A stretch of DNA of 64,000 nt from Maricaulis maris (GTDB lineage: Bacteria > Pseudomonadota > Alphaproteobacteria > Caulobacterales > Maricaulaceae), in NCBI RefSeq assembly GCF_003634045.1, contig NZ_RBIM01000003.1, forward strand, positions 44,528 through 108,527, given 5' to 3'. Position 1 is the first letter of the stretch; every line of letters starts with the position of its first letter. A program made the translations under genes and the position numbers. The notes beneath the pieces were generated by a model that worked only from the letters and a program-made list of their open reading frames with translations, was not told the origin of the DNA and ran no database searches. Shown here in pieces: positions 25,356-34,173 of the stretch.

Positions 25356-26837
25356 ATGAAAGCTTTGTCATTCCTCAGACGCGGATCACCCCGCCTTATC
25401 CGCTCGGTCGGCATGACGCTGGGCCTGGCGTTGGCGATCAATGCCGCGGCACCCGCCCAGACAGCCCCGTTGAGCATTGATCCTGTCGTCGACCGCGGTG
25501 CCACCGGCGACCGCCTCTCCGATGCCTTCGACGCGCTCGAAGCGGCCGGCTTCACCGGCATTGTCGGCCTGTCGCACGAAGGCGAGACCGTGTTCTTGCG
25601 CGGCGCCGGCGAAGCTGATCCCCAGACCGGCCGTCGCTACGGCCCGGACACCCAGGTTGATACCGGCTCGATTACGAAGAGCTTCACCGGCATGCTGGCG
25701 GCCCAGCTGATCAGCGACGGTACCCTGTCCGCCGACTTGCGTCTGGCTGATGTCTTTGACGACGTCCCGTCCGACAAGGCTGATATCACCCTGCACCAGA
25801 TGCTGACCCATGCGGCCGGCTTCCCCGGCGCGGTCGGTGATGATCTGGCCGATGAGGACTTCGACACTTTCCTGGCCAATGCCTTCGCCGCCCCGCTGCA
25901 GTTCGAGCCGGGCACGGGTTACCACTATTCCAATGTCGGGTTTTCGCTCGCCGCCGCGATCATGGAACACGCCACCGGACAGAGTTATGAAGCCCTGCTG
26001 CGCGACCGGCTGGCAAGGGTTGGCATTCACAGCACCGGCTATCAGACCGCCTTTGATCACGAACGTTCGGTCCATCTGGACGACGGTCGCGACGTGGCGG
26101 ATGCCTCCTGGGGTGGCCATCCGCCGAACTGGAACCTGATCGGCAATGGCGGGCTGGTCTCGACCGCGCCGGACATGCTGGCCTGGCGCCAGGCCTGGTC
26201 GGCCGGTGATCTGATCTCGCCGCAGGCGCGCGATCTCGGCCAGACGCCGTTTCAGGATGAGGGCGGCGGTGCGTCACACTATGGGTATGGGCTGGTGGTC
26301 GAGGATGATCCCGCACTCGGCCGGATCTACTGGCATAATGGCGGCAATCCGCATTTCAACGCCCATTGGCGCGAACTGGCGGATCATGGCCTGATCCTGT
26401 TCGTCGGTACCGACCAGCATCGTTTGAACGCCGACCGGGTTGTCGATGTGCTGACGGCGGCCTGGTTTGGCCAGCCCTATGAGGTCACTGCGGCGCCGAC
26501 CGCGTCGGATGCGCCGATTGAGCTGCCGGACACGCCAACCGGACAGCTGGTAGCTGACTTCATGGCCGCACTGGGCGGCGATGCCGCAGCGCACCAGGCG
26601 TTCATCGAAGCGCGTTTCACAGCAGACATGATCGCCTTTGCAGAGATGGATCGACACCTGGCCATGTTCGCCCAGCTGGCGGCGGATTTTGGCGGGCAGC
26701 CCGTGCTCGGATTCGAGGCCGGCGAGCAGCATGTGCGCTTCACAGTGCTCGCACCTTCGATGGGCGAAGCCGTCGCGATCCAGTTCGACACCACCGGCAG
26801 CGAAACACGCCGGATCGCCGGCCTTCAGATCGGGTAG
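25356..26837 (+). CDS. Exported serine hydrolase, beta-lactamase/PBP4-like family
   Basis: The 493-residue protein has a long Sec signal (ending near APAQT, residue 35) and then a class C beta-lactamase-like domain. The catalytic SxxK motif is S105-I-T-K108 (TGSITKSF), and YHYSNVGF provides the Tyr-x-Asn element. A C-terminal domain of about 110 residues resembles those appended to many esterase-like members. Activity may be on peptidoglycan peptides or esters. It is divergent from the ToxR-like regulator and shares its fold with the protein encoded at 52995. Confidence 0.82.
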   Translation: MKALSFLRRGSPRLIRSVGMTLGLALAINAAAPAQTAPLSIDPVVDRGATGDRLSDAFDALEAAGFTGIVGLSHEGETVFLRGAGEADPQTGRRYGPDTQVDTGSITKSFTGMLAAQLISDGTLSADLRLADVFDDVPSDKADITLHQMLTHAAGFPGAVGDDLADEDFDTFLANAFAAPLQFEPGTGYHYSNVGFSLAAAIMEHATGQSYEALLRDRLARVGIHSTGYQTAFDHERSVHLDDGRDVADASWGGHPPNWNLIGNGGLVSTAPDMLAWRQAWSAGDLISPQARDLGQTPFQDEGGGASHYGYGLVVEDDPALGRIYWHNGGNPHFNAHWRELADHGLILFVGTDQHRLNADRVVDVLTAAWFGQPYEVTAAPTASDAPIELPDTPTGQLVADFMAALGGDAAAHQAFIEARFTADMIAFAEMDRHLAMFAQLAADFGGQPVLGFEAGEQHVRFTVLAPSMGEAVAIQFDTTGSETRRIAGLQIG

Positions 26838-26842
26838 GAGAA

Positions 26843-26873
26843 CAGGCGCCGGTCGACACGCGGCCGGCGCCTG
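26843..26873. terminator. GC-rich hairpin between convergent genes
   Basis: A perfect 10-bp inverted repeat, caggcgccgg / ccggcgcctg with an 11-base loop, lies between the stops at 26837 and 26878. There is no T-run on either side, so it is a possible but atypical terminator. Confidence 0.45.
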
Positions 26874-26877
26874 ATGC

Positions 26878-27483
26878 CTATCTGGCGCTGTAGGTCATGA
26901 ATTCAGCGCGGGTCACACGACCATCCCCGTTCGCATCAATATCGTTGAAAACCGCGGTCACGCTCGTCACGGCGGACTCCTCGGCATCAGCAATGACCCG
27001 ATTAAGGAAGTCCGGCGAGGCGACACCAGCCTGGGCGTCCATGCCAAGATCGGCGAGTGCGGTCTGGACCGAGCCGGTGACTTGGGCGCGCAGTTCCGGG
27101 CCGAGCTGACCCTCGGCAGTCAGGCCGGCCTCGATGAAAAGCTCGGCGAGGTCGAAATCATTGCTGCCGTCGCGGTCGACCGAGGCAAAGCTGGCTTCGG
27201 GGTCGTTGCGATCGGCGTCGACCGGTGTGGCGGTCTGCAGGCCCGAGACAACCGCCACGGCGGTCACGAGGGCGAGAAAACTGGCAGGCATGGTGTACTC
27301 CTTCACATTGAGTTGGGGGAGCACCCGGCGGCGATGGCGCGAAGCGGGCCAAGTCTCAACATAGGCGCGAAGCACTTCGCTGGCTGTCACGCCATGCGAC
27401 TGACACGCCTCCATGAAGTCCTGCTTGGTGCGGTGACCAATGCGAATCTCCAGGGTTTCGCTCTGCTTTTCACGCCGTTTCAT
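26878..27483 (-). CDS. RHH-like N-terminus fused in frame to an EF-hand protein (two possible starts)
   Basis: The full frame encodes 201 residues. Residues 1-45 (SETLEIRIGHRTKQDFMEAC, then GVTASEVLRAYVETW) look like a ribbon-helix-helix DNA-binding module. Residues 65-85 (MPASFLALVTAVAVVSGLQT) form a hydrophobic signal or TM segment. The rest holds two EF-hand loops, DRDGSNDFDLAE and DANGDGRVTRAE. Both the ATG at 27483 (GGAGAC upstream) and an internal ATG at 27291 (AAGGAG, six-base spacing) look usable. The short product (137 aa) would be an exported calcium-binding protein. The long one would be a membrane-spanning protein with a cytosolic DNA-binding end. Confidence 0.7.
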   Translation of the reverse strand: MKRREKQSETLEIRIGHRTKQDFMEACQSHGVTASEVLRAYVETWPASRHRRRVLPQLNVKEYTMPASFLALVTAVAVVSGLQTATPVDADRNDPEASFASVDRDGSNDFDLAELFIEAGLTAEGQLGPELRAQVTGSVQTALADLGMDAQAGVASPDFLNRVIADAEESAVTSVTAVFNDIDANGDGRVTRAEFMTYSAR

Positions 27484-27619
27484 CTTGTCTCCGGCCCGTG
27501 GCGCGGGCCGACCCTTGTTTCACGCTGACACCTGAGTGCAGCTCCAGAGCGCCACACCATGCAGGTCAAGAAGAACCGATTTGCCGTCCCGACGCACGTA
27601 TTTTCACGTCCGGACACTG

Positions 27620-27635
27620 ATTTCATTGATGAAAT
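27620..27635. promoter_or_regulatory. AT-rich 16-base palindrome upstream of the phosphodiesterase gene
   Basis: The arms atttcat and atgaaat have a two-base centre. The site lies 139 bases before the gene at 27775 and about 137 bases upstream of the RHH/EF-hand gene on the other strand. It stands out in otherwise GC-rich sequence and could be an operator in the divergent spacer. Confidence 0.35.
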
Positions 27636-27774
27636 TTTGGTCACGCTCCGGACGCAACTGCCAAGACGAGAGCACCGAGCGTCACAAATCCTTGCCTTGT
27701 CGCGCGGCGCCTGCCTGACTAGCTGCGTCAGGGCCTGTTGTTCCGGGTTCCGATTGTCTGCCTTGGGGGTTTTC

Positions 27775-29076
27775 ATGCTTGCTCGCCTTTTCACCCTGTC
27801 TGCGCTCGCCAGCCTTGTCGCGGCCTGCAGCCACCTGCCCACCCTGTCCGGTGAACCGGACACCCCCTTGGCTGATATGGCTGGCGATCCGCCCGTCGTC
27901 ATCATGATCGGCCTCGATGGTCTGCGCTTTGATGCCATCGACCGTCATGAGGCGCCAAACCTGCGCGCCCTCGCCGCCCGCGGCACCCGGCCCGAGCGCA
28001 TGATTTCGGCGATGCCGACCAAGACCTTCGTCAACTTCTACTCGCTGGCGACCGGGCTTTACCCCGAACATCACGGCATGGTGTCCAACTCCCCCTGGGA
28101 CCGGCGGCTCGACGAGACCTTCTCCAATTCCGGCGGCAGCCCCCGGGATCCGCGCTGGTGGGGTGGTGAACCGATCTGGATCACGGCGGAGCAGCAGGGC
28201 CTGCGCTCGCACATCATGTTCTGGCTGGGCTCGGAAGTGGAAATCCAGGAAACCCGCCCGACCGTCTGGCACCCGTACGAACACGGCCGCCCCTATGAAG
28301 ACCGCGTCGCCGAAGTGCTGGAATGGTTCGATGCTCCGCTTGCCGAACAACCTCGCTTTGCCGCCGTCTATTTCGACCATGTCGACACGATCGAACATCG
28401 TTTCGGTGTCGAGACCGAGGCCGAAGCCGACGCCGTCGCCCATGTCGACGCCCTCGTCGGTGACCTGGTCGCCGGTCTTGAAGCACGCGGCGTGATGGAC
28501 CGGGCGACGATCATCATCGTCTCCGACCATGGCATGGTGAATGTCTCGACCGAACGCACCATCGCGGTGGACGCCCATGCCGATCTCGACGGCCTCTTCA
28601 TCGAAGAGTTTGCCGGCGACTACGGCGCCGGCCTCGAACCTTTCCTGATGGGCTATGGTGATGAGGCCGCCGTGGACCGCGTCTACGCCGAGCTGCAGGG
28701 TGCCGATCCGCACATGCGAGCCTATCGCCGTCAGGACATGCCGGCGCATTGGCATTTCGATCATCCGGACCGCGGCCCGGATCTCTTCATCCTGGCCGAC
28801 CCGGGCTGGTTGCTCACGACGAGCGAGACCGACCTGAGCAATCCCTACCTGGCCAGCCTCGCTGCCACCCACGGCTATGACAACCACGCCGACACGATGG
28901 GTGCCACCTTCATCGGTGCCGGCCCGATCTTCCCGGAAGGCAGTCGCCCGGCCGCTTTCGAGAACATCAATGTCTATGGCCTCATCGCCTGTGCACTGGA
29001 CCTCGAGCCTGCCCGGACCGATGGTAGCGCCGAGGAAGTCGAGCGGATCACGGGCGGGCGCTGCCCCGCGGAATAG
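27775..29076 (+). CDS. Nucleotide pyrophosphatase/phosphodiesterase-family lipoprotein
   Basis: This 433-residue protein has a lipoprotein signal (lipobox LVAAC, lipid-bearing Cys18) and an alkaline-phosphatase-superfamily NPP domain. Metal and nucleophile motifs are IMIGLDGLRFDAI, MPTKTFVNFYSLATGLYP (nucleophile Thr), DHVDTIEHRFG, VSDHGM and THGYDNH. Such enzymes hydrolyse nucleotide or lipid phosphodiesters in the periplasm. The ATG at 27775 gives the signal sequence; the frame is open further upstream but that part has no family similarity. The Kelch gene follows after 13 bases. Confidence 0.88.
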   Translation: MLARLFTLSALASLVAACSHLPTLSGEPDTPLADMAGDPPVVIMIGLDGLRFDAIDRHEAPNLRALAARGTRPERMISAMPTKTFVNFYSLATGLYPEHHGMVSNSPWDRRLDETFSNSGGSPRDPRWWGGEPIWITAEQQGLRSHIMFWLGSEVEIQETRPTVWHPYEHGRPYEDRVAEVLEWFDAPLAEQPRFAAVYFDHVDTIEHRFGVETEAEADAVAHVDALVGDLVAGLEARGVMDRATIIIVSDHGMVNVSTERTIAVDAHADLDGLFIEEFAGDYGAGLEPFLMGYGDEAAVDRVYAELQGADPHMRAYRRQDMPAHWHFDHPDRGPDLFILADPGWLLTTSETDLSNPYLASLAATHGYDNHADTMGATFIGAGPIFPEGSRPAAFENINVYGLIACALDLEPARTDGSAEEVERITGGRCPAE

Positions 29077-29089
29077 GCGGAGGGTCAGG

Positions 29090-30199
29090 ATGGCGGAGAC
29101 GATCACGCGGAGGGTCGCAATCGCGACAGGTGCGGCCTTCGGGCTGACCGCCGGCGCCGACGCCACCTCGCTCTGCACACCTGTCCGGCTGAGCGACCCG
29201 GAAACCGGTCTCGCTTTAGAGCCAGGTTGGCGTTGGCAGGCCATCAATGATGTGCCCGTGCGCCTGCAAGAAATTTACCCGGCAACGCTGGATCACGAGA
29301 TAATTGTTGCCGGCGGTTTCTCGCCTGACGTGGCAAGCGGCGAACCCATGGGCGTGTTGGACCGGGCTTTCAGGGGCGTGACCTGGGGCGACGAGCAGGC
29401 GCCCTGCGGCGATGGTCCGCGTGTCGAATGGCACGAAATCGCGCCCCTTCCGGAGCCTCGTCACCATCCCAACTTGGTCGGGCATCAAGCCCATGTGTAC
29501 GCGATTGGCGGGTTTCGGGTCAGCCCTTCGGGGGCTTGGACGATGATACCCAATCTGACGCGGTATGATCGACAGAACGATGTCTGGAGCGAAACAACGC
29601 CACTTCCCGAGCCGTTCGCCGAGACCTGCGCCGTGTCACTCGGCCGGTTCATTCATGTCGCCACCGGGCGTCAGCCTGCCGCCGCATCAAATGGCCAATG
29701 GGTCGACCATCAGGACAGCGGGGCACATTTTGCCTTTGATCCGGACGCGCAGGAATGGACACGGCGCGCGCCCAACCCCAATCCTCGCAATTCCGCAGCC
29801 GGCGTCACCCTGGACGGGAAGTTTCATGTCATCGGTGGACGGCGTGTCGACGATGGAAACAAGGCCAGCCACGAAGCTTATGACCCTGTTTCCGACACTT
29901 GGCACAGCCGGGCACCCCTGCCCCAAGCCCAAGGTGGATTGGCCGCCGCCGTCTCGGGCGGGCGCATTTTTGCGTTCGGGGGCGAGTATTTCTCCAATGG
30001 CGGCGGCGTTTACCCACAGCTCTGGATCTACAATGCGCGCACAGATGCGTGGGAAGCCGGGCCGGACATGGCCACGCCTCGCCACGGTTTGGGCGGTGTC
30101 AGCATTGACGGGCATATCTACGCAATCGGCGGCGCCACCGGACCAAGTGGTCAAGGCACATCGAATATTGTCGAGCGCCTATCCTGGCACTTCATCTAG
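29090..30199 (+). CDS. Exported Kelch-repeat protein
   Basis: The 369-residue protein starts with ITRRVAIATGAAFGLTAGADA, a possible twin-arginine or Sec signal. Kelch-type beta-propeller blades follow, with recurring patterns such as HVYAIGGF, FHVIGGR, IFAFGGEY and HIYAIGGA, each trailed by W-x-x-x-PLP segments. Kelch propellers usually bind partners, sugars or act as epimerases; nothing specific can be assigned. It is probably co-transcribed with the phosphodiesterase gene. Its TAG stop overlaps the TAG stop of the convergent DUF2269 gene (CTAG at 30196-30199). Confidence 0.78.
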   Translation: MAETITRRVAIATGAAFGLTAGADATSLCTPVRLSDPETGLALEPGWRWQAINDVPVRLQEIYPATLDHEIIVAGGFSPDVASGEPMGVLDRAFRGVTWGDEQAPCGDGPRVEWHEIAPLPEPRHHPNLVGHQAHVYAIGGFRVSPSGAWTMIPNLTRYDRQNDVWSETTPLPEPFAETCAVSLGRFIHVATGRQPAAASNGQWVDHQDSGAHFAFDPDAQEWTRRAPNPNPRNSAAGVTLDGKFHVIGGRRVDDGNKASHEAYDPVSDTWHSRAPLPQAQGGLAAAVSGGRIFAFGGEYFSNGGGVYPQLWIYNARTDAWEAGPDMATPRHGLGGVSIDGHIYAIGGATGPSGQGTSNIVERLSWHFI

Positions 30200-30657
30200 C
30201 CGGGCTTGGTGATCATCAGCCAGAGAATGGCGATCAGCGCCGCAAAGGCCGGCCAGCCGAGGGCGAACCAGATTCGCATCAGCCGGTGCACATCGGCGGG
30301 AATGTCGGGACCGGAGGTCTCGGCCAAGCGCGCCTTGACCCGCATCTGGATCCACACGACCGGCAGCCAGCAGGCGCCGATGAAGAGGTAGAGCGCGACA
30401 CTCGCTACCAGCCAGGGCACTGTCAGGGACCAGCCGGCGAGATGGGCCAGGGCGAGGCCTGAGATCGGTTGCAGGATCACCGCGCTCGCGGTGAACACCC
30501 AGTCCGCCAGCACGACATGGCGGGCGACCATGGCAAAGGCGGCGCGGTCACCGCTGCGCCAGGCCATCAGCATGAAAAAGGCAATCGCCGCCCCCGAGCC
30601 GAACAGCACCGCCGCCCCCAGGATGTGGACCAGCCGCAGGACCGGATAGAGCTCCAT
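30196..30657 (-). CDS. DUF2269-family membrane protein
   Basis: This 153-residue protein has four predicted TM helices and begins MELYPVLRLVHILGAAVLFG. The HILG histidine, a second histidine-bearing helix (VARHVVLADWVF) and the LGWPAF ending recall DUF2269 integral membrane proteins, which accompany DoxX/SDR genes. The function is unknown. Its ATG overlaps the stop of the upstream SDR-DoxX gene by one base, so the two are translationally coupled. Confidence 0.75.
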   Translation of the reverse strand: MELYPVLRLVHILGAAVLFGSGAAIAFFMLMAWRSGDRAAFAMVARHVVLADWVFTASAVILQPISGLALAHLAGWSLTVPWLVASVALYLFIGACWLPVVWIQMRVKARLAETSGPDIPADVHRLMRIWFALGWPAFAALIAILWLMITKPG

Positions 30658-31952
30658 CAGCGTTCATCCTCGGTCGCAGCGATCATGAGCGCCAGCGCCA
30701 TCATCGGGAAAACTTTCAGGATCGGACCGAGGGCGTCGGTCCACAATCCCGGCAGGGTCACGCTGAGGGTGAGGATATAGGCGAACGTCCCGGCGATCAT
30801 GATCGCGGACAGGAGACGCACCCGCCATTTGGCCAGCATGCCCAGTCCCATGGCGATGTCGAACAGGGAACCGAACCATAAAACAGGCGGCTGGGCTGCC
30901 TCGGAAAACCCGCCGGCGGCGAGCACGGAATAGGCGTGATCCTTGGCGATGGTGAGCGCCAGCACGCCGGTCATGAGCCAGTAGAGGCCCAGCACCCAGC
31001 GCGCCAGCGGGCGGGCAAAGCCGAGTCTGGCATGCCAGCGATCCTGCAGCCCGGCCGGATGGGCCGCGAGCCAGTCGTGGAAGCCGCGCGGCGCGGCGCC
31101 GGTCGCCGCCATCCAGCCGGACGGGTCGCCCTCAACGTCGAAATCGAGCTGTTTGAGCGCGTTGGAGCGCATGGAGGTGCGCACACCCATCCAGCCCAGA
31201 AGATCACCAATCCAGAAGGCCGGCCGCGCCAGCCAGCGTGGCACAGCCAGGATGCGGCTATCGCCGAAACCAAGCCAGCGCCGATAGCCGCGCACGGTAT
31301 CGGCAAGGCTGACCCGTTCCGGTCCGGCGAGGTCATAGCTGGTGCGCGACGGAGCGCCAGGACGGATCAGGTCAGCGATCGCGGCGCAAAGGTCGTCCAT
31401 CCCGATCGGGCGAAAGACCTGCTCGCCACCGACAACCGGCGTCACAAAGGGCAAACCGCACAGGCTGCGCACCAGCGCCGTGCCGCCATAGACATTACGG
31501 GCGATAACAAGGGAGGGGCGAAGGATCAGCCAGTCGAGATCGCAGGCCTTGAGCGCCGCCTCGCCGGCCAGCTTGTCGCGGGCATAGTCCGAGCCGGCCG
31601 CCGCATCGACACCGACCGCGGAGATGTGCAGAACGCGCCGCACCCCCGCCCGTTCACAGGCTTGAAACAAGGCACTCGCCCCGTCGACATGGGCCTTGCG
31701 GCTGCTGTCGCCACGCCCGTCCTGCAGCACACCGACACAATTGATGACGACATCGACACCGGTCAGTCGGGGCAACCAGTCATCGATCATGTCACGGCGA
31801 AAGTCGCAGCTCGTCCAGTCCAGCCACGGAGCCCTTTGCCGGGCCGTTTCCACATCACGTGCGGCGGCGAGCACCTGATGCCCGCCGGCATGGAGATAGG
31901 CGGCGATGTGCGAGCCGATGAACCCGCTCGCCCCGGCAATCAATACGCGCAT
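30657..31952 (-). CDS. SDR NAD(P)-binding protein fused to a DoxX-like membrane domain
   Basis: The 431-residue protein combines two modules. Residues 1-290 form an extended/atypical SDR Rossmann domain with the dinucleotide motif GASGFIGSHIAAYL at the N-terminus and a later DYARDKLAGE (YxxxK-like). Residues 310-431 form a four-helix DoxX-like domain (LGLYWLMTGVLALT, LWFGSLFDIAMGLGML). The fusion suggests a membrane-linked oxidoreductase or epimerase. The ATG at 31950-31952 is preferred over an adjacent TTG. It forms an operon with the DUF2269 gene. Confidence 0.83.
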   Translation of the reverse strand: MRVLIAGASGFIGSHIAAYLHAGGHQVLAAARDVETARQRAPWLDWTSCDFRRDMIDDWLPRLTGVDVVINCVGVLQDGRGDSSRKAHVDGASALFQACERAGVRRVLHISAVGVDAAAGSDYARDKLAGEAALKACDLDWLILRPSLVIARNVYGGTALVRSLCGLPFVTPVVGGEQVFRPIGMDDLCAAIADLIRPGAPSRTSYDLAGPERVSLADTVRGYRRWLGFGDSRILAVPRWLARPAFWIGDLLGWMGVRTSMRSNALKQLDFDVEGDPSGWMAATGAAPRGFHDWLAAHPAGLQDRWHARLGFARPLARWVLGLYWLMTGVLALTIAKDHAYSVLAAGGFSEAAQPPVLWFGSLFDIAMGLGMLAKWRVRLLSAIMIAGTFAYILTLSVTLPGLWTDALGPILKVFPMMALALMIAATEDER

Positions 31953-32066
31953 CAACTGGCCCCCTGCCCGCAGCGCATGCCCTCATGCTGCCGAGTCGGA
32001 AGCCAGTTTAGCGCGGACCGGCCGGACTGCCAGTCCGACCGATCCGCGCATCCCGGATAGACTGGA

Positions 32067-33737
32067 TCAGCGTGCCGGTTCGCGATGCTCGGCGCCGCGG
32101 GCTTCAAGCCAGGCAACAACATGGCGCTGGCCGGTCCGGCGCGCTTCGCTCAGGGGTGAGCGGTAGATCTCCTGCCCGTCGCGACTGTGCGCGAGGACCG
32201 TCAGCGACAGATCGGCACCGGCGGCGGCGAGGCGCTCGATGACGTCGAGATGGCCTTGCTGGGCTGCATTCACCATCGGCGTTTCGTCACCCAGGACATA
32301 GGCGTCCGGATTGGCGCCGGCGGCGAGTAACAGGTCAACCGTCCCGCCCCGGCCATGCAGCGCGGCGGCGATCAGCCCATTGCCATCCCCGGACTGGGCG
32401 GCATCGACATCGGCACCGGAGGCAAGCAGCAGCTGGACCACGTCATCGCGGCCCCGGGCAGCGGCGGCAATCATCGGATTGCCGTCACCATTGACCCCGA
32501 GATCGGGATCGGCACCGGCGTTCAGCAGGGTTTCTATTGTGGTGCGATCACCGGACCGAACCGCGGCAATCAAGGCGGTACCATCGCCCTGGTAGCGGAC
32601 ATCCGGATTGGCCCCTTCGACGAGCAATTCACTGACACGGCTCGCTTGGCCACGACGGGCTGCCTGGTAGAGACGACCGTCGAGATCGTAAGAGTCGTCA
32701 AGGTCACGCAGGGGCGATGGCCGGGTATCACGGCCTTCCATGGCCCGGGCTTCACCCAATTGCGGTGTGAGGACCAGGGCTGTGGCCGACAGGGCGGGAA
32801 GCAGGAGGGCAAGACGCATGGGACTATCCTTTCGGTTGAGGTCAGAGGTCGCCGTCAGCCGGTCAACGCGTTGCGCCAGGCTGGAACGTGAGGGAGCGGC
32901 GGCGAGCGCCAGCGAGGCATGCGGGGTGCGGCGGGCGGCAGCATCGAGCAGCGCCAGGGCGAGATCGCGCGGCTGACCGGTGATCCGCGCCGCCTCGCGA
33001 TCACACAAGGTCTCTCGATTGCGCTCGAGCACGGTCATCAGGGGGAGCAGTGGCAATACCCACCAGAAACCGGCCTGCAAAACCCGCAGCGCCAAGACCG
33101 TCCAGGCATCGCCGCGACGGGCATGGGCAATCTCATGTTCGAGCACGGGCCGGGCGGCATGGTCGAGCGGGAAACCGGCGGGCAGCAGGATTTGCGGCTG
33201 CCGATAGCCAGCGAGCAGCGGAGTGGTGGCAGCCTCGCTGATGGCAAGCGGCACGGCGGCGGACAGGCGCAGCGTGGCCGGACAGGACACGGGGCGCGCC
33301 GCCGAGCGCATGCGATGAAGTGCGACAAGATCGCGGATCAGACGCAGGGCCATCACGCCGGCTCCGGTCAGCCAGATCAGCAGGAGGGCATGTTGGAGCC
33401 GCGCCCCGGTATTGGCCGGTCCGGCGCCCGGCCGGACGACTGCTGGCGTGTCGTGGTGGATGGGGGCCCCCTCGACCGGTCCGGCCCTGCCGACGGGAAG
33501 ATAGAGCGGTGGCGCGGCGGCGACCGCCGGTTCGTCTGCGGCAGTGGGCGTCGGCGCTGCGCGCAGGGCGAGCAGGAAGACCAGCGGGATGACACCGAGC
33601 GCGGCCAAGGCCAGGTCATGGCGTTCCCGTACAAAGCGCGCCGGCAGGACACGGTCGAGCGCGACCACCAGACCGGCCAGCGCTGTCGCGGCGGTCAGGG
33701 CCGCGAGCGCCGCCAGGAGCAGGGTTTCAACGGCCAT
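32067..33737 (-). CDS. BlaR1/M56-family membrane metallopeptidase with C-terminal ankyrin repeats
   Basis: This 556-residue protein has N-terminal TM helices (about 5-27, 42-60 and 116-135), then an M56 peptidase domain. The zinc motif is HEIAH (residues 201-205), and a downstream ligand is in ERNRETLCDREAA. After a further hydrophobic segment (about 313-330), the C-terminus is not a penicillin-binding sensor. Instead it has roughly five ankyrin repeats (about 352-550) with LLLASGADVDAAQSGDG-type units. It presumably cleaves or activates against the partner BlaI-like repressor. It overlaps blaI by one base. Confidence 0.85.
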   Translation of the reverse strand: MAVETLLLAALAALTAATALAGLVVALDRVLPARFVRERHDLALAALGVIPLVFLLALRAAPTPTAADEPAVAAAPPLYLPVGRAGPVEGAPIHHDTPAVVRPGAGPANTGARLQHALLLIWLTGAGVMALRLIRDLVALHRMRSAARPVSCPATLRLSAAVPLAISEAATTPLLAGYRQPQILLPAGFPLDHAARPVLEHEIAHARRGDAWTVLALRVLQAGFWWVLPLLPLMTVLERNRETLCDREAARITGQPRDLALALLDAAARRTPHASLALAAAPSRSSLAQRVDRLTATSDLNRKDSPMRLALLLPALSATALVLTPQLGEARAMEGRDTRPSPLRDLDDSYDLDGRLYQAARRGQASRVSELLVEGANPDVRYQGDGTALIAAVRSGDRTTIETLLNAGADPDLGVNGDGNPMIAAAARGRDDVVQLLLASGADVDAAQSGDGNGLIAAALHGRGGTVDLLLAAGANPDAYVLGDETPMVNAAQQGHLDVIERLAAAGADLSLTVLAHSRDGQEIYRSPLSEARRTGQRHVVAWLEARGAEHREPAR

Positions 33738-34162
33738 CAGCGCGCCTCCCCGTCCGGGTCTTCATCGCGGCTTGCACGATCCGTCCCGTCCCCCTCGAGC
33801 ACCGCAGCGCGCAGGGCTTCGATATCATCGAGGGTCAACTTCTCTGCCCGCACGAGATGCTGGGCGAGGCTCTGGGCCGAGCCGCCGAACAGGGTCCGGA
33901 CGAGCGATCCGAGGGCCTGGTTGCGGGCGCCGTCGCGGCTCAGCAAGGCGGCGTAGATATGGGCCCGGCCGGACTTGCGATACCCGACATAGCCCTTGTC
34001 GGTCATGATCCGGATTGTGGTGAGGACGGTCGTATAGGCCAGGCCGTGCTCGGCGCTGAGCGCATCGGTAATGTCGCGGACGCTCGCCTCGCCCCGCTCC
34101 CAGAGCACGGTCATGATGCGCTGTTCGGCATCAGTGAGTTGCGGGGATGTTGGACGCGCCAT
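33737..34162 (-). CDS. BlaI/MecI/CopY-family transcriptional repressor
   Basis: The 141-residue protein has the BlaI winged helix (LTDAEQRIMTVLWERGEASV, then AYTTVLTTIRIMTDKGYV) and a C-terminal dimerisation helix region with a low-complexity acidic tail. Such repressors are inactivated by cleavage through an M56 partner, here the overlapping downstream gene. It probably autoregulates through the dyads at 34174-34230. The absence of a beta-lactamase beside the pair means the controlled regulon is unknown. Confidence 0.9.
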   Translation of the reverse strand: MARPTSPQLTDAEQRIMTVLWERGEASVRDITDALSAEHGLAYTTVLTTIRIMTDKGYVGYRKSGRAHIYAALLSRDGARNQALGSLVRTLFGGSAQSLAQHLVRAEKLTLDDIEALRAAVLEGDGTDRASRDEDPDGEAR

Positions 34163-34173
34163 CTACGAATTCC

